DNA of 64,000 bases from Epiperipatus broadwayi (lineage: Eukaryota > Onychophora > Udeonychophora > Euonychophora > Peripatidae): the NCBI GenBank assembly GCA_028023455.1, contig JAQFVV010000972.1:62001-126000 (forward strand), read 5' to 3'. The position numbers and the translations under genes are program-made. Below the pieces are notes generated by a model. The model was not told the origin of the DNA. It did no database searches and saw only the letters and a list, made by a program, of their open reading frames with translations. This document shows, piece by piece, positions 1 to 11,460 of this stretch (within the stretch, counting starts at the first letter, position 1; every line of letters starts with the position of its first letter).

Positions 1-2984
1 ATGGACATAAAAGAGTTAATGACTTAACAATGAGTTTATTTACTCAGAATAATATATATGTTAGTAGTAATAATTACTAGACTCAACTGGTACCTTACTG
101 GTTGCACTCAATACAAATAATGTTCATCGCCTAACAGTTTATAAATAAACTCAATTTCCACAATTTATTAAAAATCCTTCTATTTCCAAAATGAATATTA
201 TTCTTGTCATGACTTCCAATAGCATAATTGGTAATAAATTATATGAAACAAAATATCAATAAGATGTATTCTTTTGGCATAGGCAATAAATAAGAAATTG
301 TTATCCTGCACTAATAATACTTAATAGCATGATATAAAAAATTAGGTAAATCACTGTTAACAACAAGAGTAAATGATCTCAGAGGTCCTACTGTAACTGT
401 TGTGAAATGCATTAATATGAAGTTGTCTACTAAGTAAATGAATAGATGAATGTATAAGTGAATGATACCCAGCTGACTATAGGAGGCAAAGATTTAACTT
501 CAAGTGGCTGCATCCTGTTATAAGATAATCATATTTTATTAAATCACTGGAAGGATATAGCCTTTATCCAGGACATCTATCAAGATGAAAGAAAGACAAT
601 GGTGCTTTTTATGTCCCCCCACCTTTCCACAGACAACTTTTATAAGTAGTAAATGTAATAGAACCCTAACATAGACAAATTATAATGCTTGATGGTATGA
701 CAAAGCAAATGAGTGATTATAAAACAGAAAACTTAAGGCCATTAAATTTACTTTAAAGAAAATAAAATATAATTAAATCCACCGTGCCAAATATGATAAG
801 AAATTGATATCATAAAAGGTAACTGCCATTAAGTGAATATAAACATTAAATAATAATATTCAATCGAGTGGATCTTCGTTTGATAAGAAGACTTACATTT
901 AATTATCCCATAATATCAGGATGGTGAATCAGAATAATATCAGTTCGCTAGATTGAGTCATTAGCATATTAAAATCAAATCTCACTACAATACATAATTA
1001 TAATAAAATAATATTTAAGTTTGCCGCAGTGAAATAGTAAATTTAAATTAAGTGTGAAACCTAATAGATACAATTACATATTAAAGATTCATAGATTCAT
1101 GTCTTTATATTTTACAGAATGAGAGTCATAAAATGGATTACAATTATTATAATTGGCACTACATTGCCCATTACTAGACAGGCAGAGAGTTACATTATAA
1201 TTGAAAGTAAATCATAGTTAAATGGATTAAGATTAAGAGTTTATGTTAGTGGCATAAACGGGATTACCTTCTGGTAATTCAACAACTCGATTGCCATACA
1301 GGTTGGTACATATGAAAAATAAAACCTGGAAAGCATGGTCACCAGTCCAGAGTCCAGATAAAATAATGGTCAGCATCATTCAAGAATTAATACATGGTTA
1401 TGTTAAGGCAGTTCTGAAGTGAGGATGGCATGGTAGCATAGAGGTATGGAGACAGTCTTGGAAAGATCAGGAAAGTAAAATTCTTCCCTCTACTCAGAGG
1501 TAATTTTATTAAAAATTTGAGTGACATGAATTTGGTTAGCAACACATCTCTGAAAAGCAAAGGCAGAGTGCCCTGTATTGAATTTTTGCAGTAGTTATAC
1601 CCTAACAAAACTTTCTAGAAAGTTTCTTTAAATCACCACTTGAGGCAGTCATATATGCATTAAATGGTGTAGCTTCATTCATCCTTTGTTTAAAGTTAAT
1701 TTGAAAGATGAAAACCAGATAAGTTCTAGAGAGTATTGTTTTATTCTATTTCTAGTATTGGAAATAGATTCACAAGATATAATTTCCATTAAAATTTAGA
1801 ATGGCTAAAATCCATCTAATTTAACGACATTTTAAATTAAATGAGATACGTTCTTTTGTTTCTTAAATTTAGAGTTATGCTAATTATTCTCCAGAAACTT
1901 CTATGGTATTGCATCAGCTTTATACACGAATTATATAAATCAAATATATACAGAATATACTTTAATAAAATGAATAAACATTATCTATAATATTTTTATG
2001 TATCTGTAATACACACACACACACATACACGACTGTTTAAGGTGATGGAAATTTTAAGTTTTCCAAAATTAAACCTTAAATGAATATTATGTCTCTGTTT
2101 AATAAAACTGTTCAAAAATTTACAAGAGGGGAGGGGGGAATAATCATGCGTATGTGTACTTAACTCCCTGATGATTAAACAAGTAAAGGGATGGGTTTGA
2201 ACCTCAGTTTAAGGTTACTAATGTCATCAGATAGTGAAGTAAAAATATGTATAACAGATTTTATTGCTGCATTACTTATTTCACTTATTTTGTTATTATC
2301 TGTTTTTTCTTCAGATTTTCCCCCATGACTCAAAGTTTAGTGTAACTCAGTTTTACTCTTTTTGTTAATATTTCAACAAATACACAATAGGTGTCTAGTT
2401 ATACCTCAGGCATGACATCTTTGTGTTTAAATATGCAGATTTTCTTCAGTTAACCTTTCCATAACAATAACATATATCAGTCATATTTGGACATTTTTGG
2501 TTAGAAGTTTCAGCTATTGATTTGTTTATTCCAGCAGAAATTTCAACATGATGTTGCTTTTCCATAACTAAATCATTGGATATACATTTATCATCTGTGT
2601 ATTTATATGTCAATTATGATATGCTCAGTAGAACTTGCTAACTTACTGTCATGCATTTCCTGCAACACTTCATGGAAAAGCATGTCAACTAAAGCACTTA
2701 AAGTTACACATTTTAGCTAATGTTTTTAATACCATTTCATAATCTTGGTATTTAGCGGGTGGTGCCTTCAGTTATAACAGCAAGGGCATGAAATACATCC
2801 TCAACACTATTTTTAATTCCTGATATGGTACTCCATTGGGAGGTCTTGGGTTCCAAAGTCAATTTTTCAGTTGCAGTATCTCTTTTCCAGGTAGCCACAT
2901 TAGTATTGGTACCTTTAACATGTCATTGACTATCCTATTAATCAACATGTACTCTACATGTTCCACTTAAATATGCCATCCTGA
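1..2984. other. AT-rich stretch without a recognisable gene
   Basis: I see no coding region, RNA gene or named repeat here. Open frames are short (73 codons at most) and show no family motif. The only clear low-complexity tract is a short AC run near 2011. A small B-box-like phrase (gggtttgaacctcagtttaag, near 2193) is too isolated to call a SINE. Confidence 0.6.
2011..2030. repeat. (AC)n microsatellite
   Basis: About seven AC dinucleotides followed by atacac. Confidence 0.9.
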
Positions 2985-3815
2985 TATGTTAATTATATCA
3001 AATCGGCTGTAGAACAATTGTTTAATGCTAATTTTCTAAATGAAGTTTGACCACAGTACATTTTTTATAGTAACAATAGGGAATGAGACATTATTAATAA
3101 AAGCACCCCTTAATTGTGATTCTTGCTTAAAAGAGTATAATGTCTAAAGAATCAATTTAGTACTGAATTCGAGCCAGGACAACCTAGTGGGAAAGTAGGT
3201 TTCACCTATATATGCCAATCTTCTATGTTAAATATATCAAATTTTTTGATAGAACTATTGTTTAATGCTAATTTTCTGGATGAACTTTAGCAACAGTATT
3301 CTTTTTATAGATAACAATAGGGAATGAGATAATCTACTACTCCTAAATAAATTTGTTTTTACTTTCTAACTTAGTGCTCCAGTTTATTTCTTTACACATC
3401 CATGTTCCATGTAAGCATAATTTTTTTAAAAACTATCTTACGTCAAGAATTGATAACCAAGACATAAGCACAGCCGCCTTGCAAGCAGTTGCTTATAGAC
3501 AGTTGTTGCAGGTTTGCTTCCTGGCTGATGCTTTGACACATGAAAAAAAAATCTTACTACATCAATCTACTTATTTACACAGCTTTTTCTACTGTGGATT
3601 ACATCAACCAGCTGTATTCCCAGATGTATTGTGTATAATATCAGCTAATAACATCAATAAATTTCTAACAAAAAAAACATCAAATGCAAATAAACTTAAG
3701 CAGAAGTTATTCACTCATAATAAACTAATATATTACTAATATTAATTTCACACACGCACAACTTGATTATATTATCTCACTTTTTGCATTAATTTGAATA
3801 TTTTAGCATACATTA
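2985..3815 (+). repeat. Dispersed repeat R1, copy 1 (with internal duplication)
   Basis: This segment matches 15915-16690 in direct orientation over most of its length. Shared phrases include gagacattattaataaaagc, tttaatgctaattttctgga and aaacatcaaatgcaaataaa. In this copy a block of about 100 bp (2987-3085) recurs at 3228-3331, a partial tandem duplication of period about 241. A SINE sits inside it at 3442-3550 and is absent from copy 2. No coding capacity is recognised: the 128-codon frame at 3353-3739 runs across the SINE and is not a gene. The class of the repeat is unknown. Confidence 0.75.
3442..3550 (+). mobile_element. tRNA-derived SINE inserted in R1
   Basis: It starts with gtcaag, keeps the block gccttgcaag and ends with gctttgacacatgaaaaaaaa, matching the better-preserved copy at 38756. 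It is flanked by direct repeats atcttac at 3435-3441 and 3551-3557. The second R1 copy near 16260 reads ctatcttagtgcatcggtc without the insert, so the insertion and its target duplication are visible directly. The A-box region is decayed. Confidence 0.75.
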
Positions 3816-4718
3816 ATTTTATTAATTCTGATGCATGCTTACACACAAGTAAGTTTTACTAGAGAGTAATTAATTAGGGGTAGATTTATTCTAGTTGTCT
3901 GACTGTGATTACATTAAATAAATAGAAAACCTTATTTACAGTCATATCAACATCCACATATATTGCCTAATGATTTTAACATACAGTCCAAAATCAATAT
4001 CATATTTTAAAAGGCAGGAGGAGGTTGTTTTAGTCAGCATTGTTTGTTATTCACAGTAAGCTTTTATATATGATTGTGATTTCACTATCCATTCTTGGAG
4101 GCCATTGGTCACTGTAGCAAGCATAGCATTAGTATATTATTTAAAATATATAAATTATTACTTTTAAGATTAAAACATCTAATTAATATTGGATATTAAT
4201 AAAAACAATTATGACTCTCATGTCATGCCATTTCTAATGTATAGAAACATAAATTTTATTATGTTATTAGAGGGGATTTGAATCGACTTTCAAGGTCCTT
4301 TAAGCTATCCACTCCATCTTATATAACCGATACACATGATTATATACATCTGAAAAAGGTAAATGATCTCCAACATATGTATTTCATGATTTTCACATGT
4401 ATATGGTCTGTAGTATATTTCTCTCCAATAATTGCAAAAGAAAACACAACAACATACAAATCAAAACATATAATAATAATGGTTAGAGAAAGAAGATTTA
4501 TTTACATTAGTGATATATAAAAAGTAAATGCCGACCCACAACAATTTTGTTATCTACATAAATAGCTAAAAATGATTTCGGTATTTACTGCTGCCACTAA
4601 GTTTCTCAATTCTCTTGAGTTTCCACAAATTACAGTCTTTCAGTAGAGTCTTCAAATTTTTCTACTCATAACAATTCTACTTCCTAACCAATATTATATC
4701 CTTGGTAGCCCTTGAGAC
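3816..4718. other. No recognisable gene
   Basis: AT-rich sequence. The 80-codon frame at 4278-4520 has no recognisable motif. Nothing here can be supported as a gene. Confidence 0.55.
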
Positions 4719-4856
4719 TTAAATAAGATCGGTATCATCTGTAAAACCCTTGTCAGCTTTCAGTACCTTCAGATCTGAGTCTGTGGGTTCTCCTCCCTCG
4801 CTGATCTGCTCTACAAAACAGTTGAACTCCAATATGCTGAACGCTACAGACTCATT
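4719..4856 (-). other. Possible coding remnant or terminal exon (45 codons)
   Basis: This patch is visibly richer in G and C than its surroundings. On the minus strand it is open for 45 codons between two in-frame stops, giving a hydrophilic, acidic peptide with the run FVEQISEGGEPTDSDLKVLK and the C-terminus DDTDLI. I do not recognise a family. It could be the last exon of an otherwise unseen gene, a relic of an element, or chance. No convincing splice acceptor was found upstream. Confidence 0.2.
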
Positions 4857-5106
4857 CTACTGGTGACATGCACAGCAATTCTTTACATTCTTTATTTCTG
4901 ATGCTTTTTCTTCTTGCAGATTTAAAACATATTTACTTTTACTTCTGGAGTTCTTTTTTCTATTTACTTCTAAACTGATTTTGTATATGAATATAACATG
5001 GGTATGTGTAACAGTTACATAAGATGAAGAGGATAGTTGAAGAAAGCTTAAAAGTCTGTTTCAAACCCTCTCTAATTACATCTAAAGTTCAGTATATATA
5101 TATATA

Positions 5107-6097
5107 TGTTGGTGTATTCAATCATGAAGCTGAATGCCAACAAAATCACAAAAAATTATAAACTATAAATTTTAAAGACTAACATCAAAATACAAATGAA
5201 AATATATTTATTTACATTGATAGACATAATACATTATATACAGTAGTTCCAATGATTACTAACAACTGACCACCTGGTAGTTATTTCCACACATATATCT
5301 TCCTAAAACTACATTTATTAACTGATCCAATCAGTCCTTGAATGGAAAGACTATTTCCCACTAAATGCTAATACTTACACAATGCTAATACTTACACGAT
5401 TACAGACTAACCTCTGTTATCACTATTCTTAGACCCAAGTAAATAATTAAAAAATGGTTTATGCACACAGTCTGACTCTACGCAGTTCTCATGATGCTTA
5501 TCATGAATACACAACTAAAAATAAGACTGGTGCAGTCTATTTAAGTTCCCCATCTGTCTGTTTGCATCTACAGAGATTCATTCTCTGGAATGAAATCACT
5601 CAGAGCAGAAAAGCTTTTCCTTTCTTCCCGACATCCCATGCTGCAAAAGCAATCATCCCATCACACGAAGGGTAAGAAAAAGCTCCTGCTCTATAATGCA
5701 CATACTATTTATACCTTTTCGCAGGTTAATATTCCCTTATTATTATCAAAGTTAATAGCTATTTCCATTAAGCTCTTCCTCCCCCAGTAATGTCTCTCCA
5801 CAAATTATCATCAAGCATTTAATTGTGTACATCCATATTCCTTCTGCAATTAGTACTTCAAATATTTATTATTTTGTTTGATTAGTTTTAAATAGCTAAT
5901 GATCTAATATAAACAATACTAGCCTTTTCTATATTTAAATCCATTACTTCTTTCCTGCATTATTATTCACATTTTTTATCTTATAGCAATCTTTTTTCAT
6001 TGCTTTTAAATCACAATATCTTTCTATTTATGTTTCTAATCTTTTTTCTGGACACAAATTGCAGTTACGAAAGCCATATTTTTTCCAAAATATGATA
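5107..6097 (-). repeat. 3' LTR of a decayed minus-strand Gypsy element (LTR family A)
   Basis: It matches the LTRs at 8030-13176 (interrupted) and 45298-46313. Read on the minus strand the family begins TGTTATATTTTGG and ends ACAACA or similar, so it has TG...CA ends. Here the start is mutated (TATCATATTTTGG). It lies downstream of gag-pol remnants on the minus strand, which makes it the 3' LTR. It also gives an uninterrupted version of the site (cttat at 5980-5984) at which a second Gypsy element inserted in the other LTR. Confidence 0.7.
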
Positions 6098-6105
6098 CCC
6101 CCCCC
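6098..6105 (-). promoter_or_regulatory. Polypurine tract next to the 3' LTR
   Basis: A run of eight G residues on the minus strand lies immediately upstream of the LTR start, where a Gypsy polypurine tract (plus-strand primer) is expected. Confidence 0.5.
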
Positions 6106-7090
6106 ACTACAGAAAATATTTACTTTATTAAACATAATCTTAAAATTTATTCTGTTTACGCTTTTCCCCAAATAGGTCTGGATGATTTTTTTTCCGACAG
6201 TACACTTTCCAATTCTTCCTGTTCTATAAATGTTTTGTCCATTTCTTTTTTTCCAAAACTTCTATTATGGCTTTATCATTTTGGTTGCCCATTTTCTCTT
6301 CACTTTCTAAATTCATCATTCCAAAGTCGAATGTGTCTGTTATTTCTCACTATCTAACATGGTTTTCATGGTATTTGTATATGATACATCATCTTCACCC
6401 CTAATAATTACCCCGGGCTTTGACAAAATCTTTTCTACTATTGTTTCAACTTAGGTTTTCCTCAACACATCATGAATCCATATTCTGACTCCAATATTGA
6501 ACTTTGCATTATCATAATTACTTTGGTTCACTCTTTTTCTCTCTACGTTTTCTTTTTGTGCCAACGGTATTTTTTTGGCTTTACAAATAATAGGACTTGC
6601 TTTTTCCACCAATTCAATATTGACAGAGTTTGCTGCAGTTAACTCTAATTCATTTGCAAATAATTCTGTGAGTCTTTGCTTTATCTCTTGTCCATATGAC
6701 ACATTGGTCACCATATTCATATTAATAGTTATTCCTAGCCCTGCCCTATTAAAAATTGGTTTTATTATTTACTATATATGTACTTTTACTCACTTCTTTC
6801 TGTACTTTGTAGGTACTATCACATAATGTATCATTCGTAGTTCGTTTCGACTGACATCTACAGCCCTGATAGATGTCTCTTTAATTGATATATCTGTATA
6901 TTCTCCCCTAAGTTGTTTCACCCTAAGATGTTTTCATAGCTTCTCTAAGATCAATGATATGCCAGACCCGCTATCAATTTCCATTTCTAACTTTTTATTA
7001 CAGATTTCTAGCTATAACATAAACTTATTTTTCCCATATACTTTTATATTATTAATAATAACAATATTGTCTATTATCCCTCCATTTGTT
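6106..7090 (-). pseudogene. Gypsy pol remnant (protease and start of reverse transcriptase)
   Basis: Two parts of a Ty3/Gypsy polyprotein can be seen on the minus strand. Around 6964-6988 an aspartic protease active site reads MEIDSGSG, with the expected D-S/T-G motif. At 6451-6720 an open frame carries SPIICKAKKIPLAQKENVE, which resembles the 'C-KAR-VP-A' entry into Gypsy reverse transcriptase. The rest of reverse transcriptase, RNase H and most of integrase are missing, because only about 350 bp of unassigned sequence separates this start from the 3' LTR. Frameshifts and stops show that it is dead. A large internal deletion is the simplest explanation. Confidence 0.65.
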
Positions 7091-7870
7091 TTTATATTTT
7101 GATGCCTTTCTTGACTAGCTTTTTCATTCATTCCCCTAAATATTTTTTCCAAATGCTCTTTCTATTTACATTTATGGCTCCTTTCATTTCGAAATTTGCA
7201 CTCTCTTTTCATGTGCCTAGCTTTGTCACAGCAAAACAATTCTTTTTTCGCTTATGCTATTGCTTTTATCCCATTCCTTTTGATCAGTTTCCAACTGCAA
7301 TTCTACTCTCATTTTCAATTTTATTTTTGAATAATGCTGCTTGCTCTATTATCAGCTTCTGGGCCACATTTTTCTTAATAACTGAATTAAAATTTAAATC
7401 CATTTTCCTTAGTGGGTTTTGTCAGAATCTATCGTCTAAAAGGTTCCAAAATAAATGATCTTGTAGTAACTCATCTATGTAATGTCTATATAAGCAATGT
7501 TTTGCTATTTCTCTTAACATCATGCCATACTCTTTAACTAATTCACCATTAATTTGTCTTTTATTGATAATCTGGCTATGTGTTTAGAATGTCTGGGTCT
7601 AAAATGGTCATCTACTTTTTTGGTTATCTCTTCATATGATATTATTTCCTTTAAGGATACATCATAATCCTGATTTATTATATCTATTACCTTCCCAATA
7701 AACAAATTAATGCTACTACCTTTCTTTTATTGTCCTCAAACCCACTGACAAGGAAAAATTTTCTAATTGCATAGCATATAGAGGCAATTCCACCAACATT
7801 GAAATTATGATATCACTGACTGTCCTAATGACATTTTTTTTAGATTCAAAAAACCTTACTGTGACAGGCT
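7091..7870 (-). pseudogene. Gypsy gag remnant with damaged zinc knuckle
   Basis: On the minus strand, the region near 7170-7240 encodes CCDKARHMKREC followed by SHKC. This is a CX2CX4HX4C retroviral zinc knuckle whose first cysteine is lost, plus the start of a second knuckle. Further upstream, near 7590, the phrase HFRPRHSKHIA matches the capsid region of K02A2.6-like Gypsy Gag. A YIDELL-type phrase follows. Multiple stops interrupt the frame. It sits between the leader and LTR at 7890-8030 and the pol remnant, in the correct gag-pol order. Confidence 0.65.
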
Positions 7871-7884
7871 CACTTTTTAGAAAT

Positions 7885-8029
7885 CTCTAATTTATGGATT
7901 TGAATACAATTATGACTGCACAAGGTTTGTTGCCACCTTACCCCCAGGGTTCGAAAATGAATTTGACTGTGCCAAATTTGTTGGCACCTTATACACAGGG
8001 TTTGTATACATTTGTGACTGTTCCAAGTT
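7885..8029 (-). repeat. Gypsy leader/PBS region with three ~51-bp direct repeats
   Basis: Immediately downstream of the LTR (minus strand), a unit of about 51 bp beginning AACAAAYTTGG-ACAGTCA occurs three times with drift. It contains the TTGG-ACAGTCA phrase that also follows the LTR at 17522, where it reads TTGGTGCAGTCAC, so it probably represents repeated primer-binding-site sequence. A related fragment follows the LTR copy at 46313. Confidence 0.6.
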
Positions 8030-8092
8030 TGTTGTGTATTCAACCATGAAGCTGAATGCCAACAAAATCACAAAAAAATATAAATTATAAAT

Positions 8093-8530
8093 TTAAAGAA
8101 TAATATCAAAATACAGATGAAAATATATTTATTTACATTAATAGACCTAAAACATTATATAAAGTTGCTTTCAGTAATTCCAATGATTACTAACAACTGA
8201 CCACCTGGTGGTTATTTCCATACATACATCATCCTAAGATTGTATTTACTAACTTGATCCAAAGATTGTATTTACTAACTTGATCCAATCAGTCCATGAA
8301 TAGGAGGACTATTAAAGAATAATATCAAAATACAAATGAAAATATATTTATTTACATTAATAGACCTAAAACATTATATAAAGTTGCTTTCAGTAATTCC
8401 AATGATTACTAACAACTGACCACCTGGTGGTTATTTCCATACATACATCATCCTAAGATTGTATTTACTAACTTGATCCAAAGATTGTATTTACTAACTT
8501 GATCCAATCAGTCCATGAATTGGAGGACTA
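8093..8530. repeat. 219-bp tandem duplication inside the LTR, with nested 25-bp repeats
   Basis: The block starting ttaaagaataatatcaaaat at 8093 recurs at 8312 almost unchanged. Within each unit aagattgtatttactaactt is itself repeated in tandem. The LTR copies at 5107 and 45298 have only one unit, so this is a local event. Confidence 0.85.
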
Positions 8531-9174
8531 TTTCCCACTAAATGCTAATCTTTCCATGATTAAAGACTAACCTTTGTCATCACTATTCTCAGACCTGAGT
8601 AAATAACTAAAAAATGGTTTATACACAAAGTCCGACTATACACAGTTCTCCTGATTCTTATCAGGCATACCCAACTAAAAATAAGACCGGTTGGTGCAGT
8701 CTATTTAAGTTCCCTATCTGGCTGTTTGCATCTACATACCCTCAGACTCTAGGATGATGACCCTCGGAGCAGAAAAGTTGCTACAACTTTTCCCTTGATC
8801 CTTTCTTTCTGTTATCTCATGCCACAACAGTGACTGCACCATCACATGAAACTAAAAAAAAAAGCTCCTTCTCTTTAATGCACACACTATTTATATCTTT
8901 TTGCAGTTTAATATCTGGTATTAATTATTATCAAAGTTAATAGCTATTTATATTAAGCTATCCTCCCCCCAGTAATGCATCTTTTCACAAATTATCAAGC
9001 ATTTAATTGTGTATATCCACATTCCTTTTCTGTGCAATTAGTCCTTCAAATATTTATTCTTTTGTTTGATTAGTTTTAAATAGCTAATGATCTAATCTAA
9101 ACAATACTAGCCTTTTTTATATTTAAATCCATTAGTTCTTTCCTGCATTATTATTCTCATTTCTTTTATCTTAT

Positions 9175-9414
9175 TGTTATGAGACGTCACATTGAGTTAT
9201 GAGACGTCACAAAAGATTCCTGCGGGTTGAACATTTTCAGTCACGAACTTCTGTAATGGCGTCAACACGCTTTTTGGTAGACTTACAATTTACAACCACT
9301 GTAATGAAGGTACGTACAGCCACATATCAATTATAATAAATGTATTGTATAAATAAATGTTAAGTGTAAACAAACTGATTAGTAATTGTATTAATTTTGG
9401 ATGTGGACATAACA
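9175..9414 (+). repeat. 5' LTR of the nested Gypsy element
   Basis: It runs from TGTTATG to ATAACA. It differs from the 3' LTR by a short extra copy of agacgtcac near its start, giving two GAGACGTCAC boxes (CRE-like half sites) in tandem, and by scattered substitutions. An aataaatg phrase near 9351 may be the polyadenylation signal. Confidence 0.9.
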
Positions 9415-9418
9415 CAAA

Positions 9419-9438
9419 TATTGGCGACGAGAATGGGA
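9419..9438 (+). promoter_or_regulatory. Putative primer-binding site
   Basis: Just inside the 5' LTR the sequence ttggcgacgagaatggg has the TGG start expected for a site complementary to a tRNA 3' CCA end. The particular tRNA was not identified. Confidence 0.45.
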
Positions 9439-9590
9439 TGTTAAATGAACATGCAAAAACTAACAAGAGCAACATTGTATAAAAAATATATACAAGACAA
9501 TTAGCATATGTAAACCTGCAATTCTTCTCACTTAAACAAAAAAAAAAACAACGTTCAGATAAAATTTAGATTTGTCAACTTATACCACAT

Positions 9591-10376
9591 AATGGCTATG
9601 ATCGGATCTCTCGCGTCATTCGACATCGATTCACCACACCTGTGGGATACATATGCATCGCAAGTGGATTTTTTTGCGAAGCGAATAATATAAATTCTGA
9701 CGACAGGAAGCATGCAACTCTCCTTGCTGTGTGTGGTTTAAAAACATTAAGCATTCTGCACTCCCTTATATCTCCAGCATTGCCACAGGAAAAATCATAC
9801 CAAGACATCATTAAAATACTAAAACAGTATTTTAACCCATAGCCATCCATCATATACCAGCGCTTTCAATTTCATTGCCGTTGGCAATGAGAGGGAGAAA
9901 GTGTGAGCACATTCTTGGCAGACCTCCGACATCTGACAGAGGGTTGTGAATTTGGACCTTCATTTATAGAGCGTCTTTGGGACCAATTCGTCTGTGGACT
10001 CCGTGATGAGGCAACACAACGCAAACTGCTAACAGAAGAAAACTTAACCTTGGAAATGGCTGTTTAGCGTAGCTTAGCCACAGAGGCAGTATCAATAGAG
10101 GTGCATGAAATCCATGCCACAAGCTCATCCACAACAACTGTAGATCTTATTCAACAGAACAGACCAACAGTTCACCGTAATAATCCTCTGCAATCACTAA
10201 CACCCTCTCAAACACAGGCTTGCAAAAGAAACAATGAAATCCCTTGGTCAGGAACCACTACTTGCGATGGATGTGGTAGTCAGCATAACCGAACAGAATG
10301 TCCTTTTAAAAGAACCAAATGCCATTTCTGTCAGAGAATGGGACACCTACAGAGTGTTTTCCAGGCAAAGCAATGA
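9591..10376 (+). pseudogene. Gypsy gag remnant with CCHC zinc knuckles
   Basis: The reading starts at an ATG near 9591 and continues across several frame changes and stops (for example at 9840 and 10066) to 10376. Recognisable Gag features are the capsid phrases ESVSTFLADLR and IERLWDQFVCGL (about 9895-10000). They are followed by a cysteine-rich C-terminus with CDGCGSQHNRTEC and CHFCQRMGHLQSV, a pair of zinc-knuckle modules. The second has a valine where the last cysteine should be. Gag would package the element RNA in a cytoplasmic particle. This copy cannot make it intact. Confidence 0.8.
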
Positions 10377-10403
10377 AATACTCCAAGGACACCTAACCAG
10401 TGC

Positions 10404-11180
10404 ATGGCAGTGACTGAATTGGAAGACGAAGTTGTAGATCACATCCACGAAGTGCACCACAATGGCTCAACACGTAAAGCTATCGCACATATATACATGT
10501 ACGGCAGAGAATGCAAAATGGATGTTGACTCAGGGTCACAATATTCCATAATGTCATATGATACATTCATGGATGTATGTAAGGAACTGATACCTAAATT
10601 ACAACCAGTTGATATCATACTAAGAGACTTTCAACATCGTGCAATAGCATTTAAAGGGCAATGTATAGTACCTATACAATATGGTAAGGACACATGCCAC
10701 TTACGATTGTTGGTAGCAGAGAGCCCATGCACAAGTCTATTGGGCCATGAATGGTTCAGATCTCTGGGTATTACACTATCAGGAGTTCATAGTATTACTG
10801 ATCCATCCATCCAAGATGTTATTAGCAAGTATCCACAAGTGTTCAACCCATCAATAGGAACTTATAAGGGGCCAGCTGTTTCACTGCCAGTGGATCAACT
10901 TATCCTCCAATTAGAATGAGAGCCCAGCCATTACCTCTTGCCATGAAAAATAAGGTAGATTTTGCATTACAGATACTGCTCTGGGAAGAAATCATTGAGC
11001 CAGAGTTCAACCCAATGTGGACCACACCAGTAGTACCAATCCTCAAGCCTACAGGAGAAGTGAGATTATGCAGTGACTACAAGTTGACTGTCAACAAGTC
11101 CCTCCAGAATCACCCATACCCGATACCTGCAGTCCACCATCTTTTGGCATCTCTTCCACCTAGCTCTATTTTCGCAAAAT
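10404..11180 (+). pseudogene. Gypsy protease and N-terminal reverse transcriptase
   Basis: The first frame (10404-10916) contains a retroviral-type aspartic protease with the active-site run MDVDSGSQYSIMS (about 10518-10556) and the later flap/hinge-like phrase SLLGHEWFRSLGI typical of K02A2.6-like Gypsy elements. It stops at 10919. The adjoining frame (10916-11180) continues into reverse transcriptase with FNPMWTTPVVPILKPTGEVR and LCSDYKLTVNKSL, matching the 'P-VSPIVVVPKKDG-IRLC-DYR-LN' fingers region. An in-frame stop at 11180 separates it from the next piece. Confidence 0.85.
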
Positions 11181-11184
11181 AGAT

Positions 11185-11460
11185 TTGGCCAAGGCTTATC
11201 TTCAAGTCCCAGTCGATGAGGCATCAGCAAATATACAAGCCATCATCACTCATCAAGGAGCTTTTTGTGTGAAACGCTTACAATATGGAATCTGTGTGGC
11301 ACCTGGGATATTTCAATGTGTCATAGACAACTTGCTGGGAGACATCACTGGAGTTTATCCATACTTCGACAATATATTAATCTGTGCTATGTCAAAGAGT
11401 GACTTATGTGCAAAATTACACACAGTGTTGGAAAGACTGTCATGCAGTGGATTGCAGGCC
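11185..11460 (+). pseudogene. Gypsy reverse transcriptase, palm region, catalytic motif changed
   Basis: The frame reads AKAYLQVPVDEAS and then FCVKRLQYGICVAPGIFQ, the Gypsy 'D--A--Q--L' and 'LPFG---AP--FQ' blocks. The catalytic box that should be Y-x-D-D reads YFDN, so the second aspartate is asparagine and the enzyme would be inactive. The frame continues to LHTVLERLSCSGLQA (about 11452) and then runs directly into integrase sequence in another frame. The remainder of reverse transcriptase, RNase H and the integrase N-terminus are gone. Confidence 0.85.

Noticed and set aside
3353-3739. 128-codon open frame as a gene
   Set aside because: It runs through R1 and a SINE insertion, and the second R1 copy does not preserve the frame.
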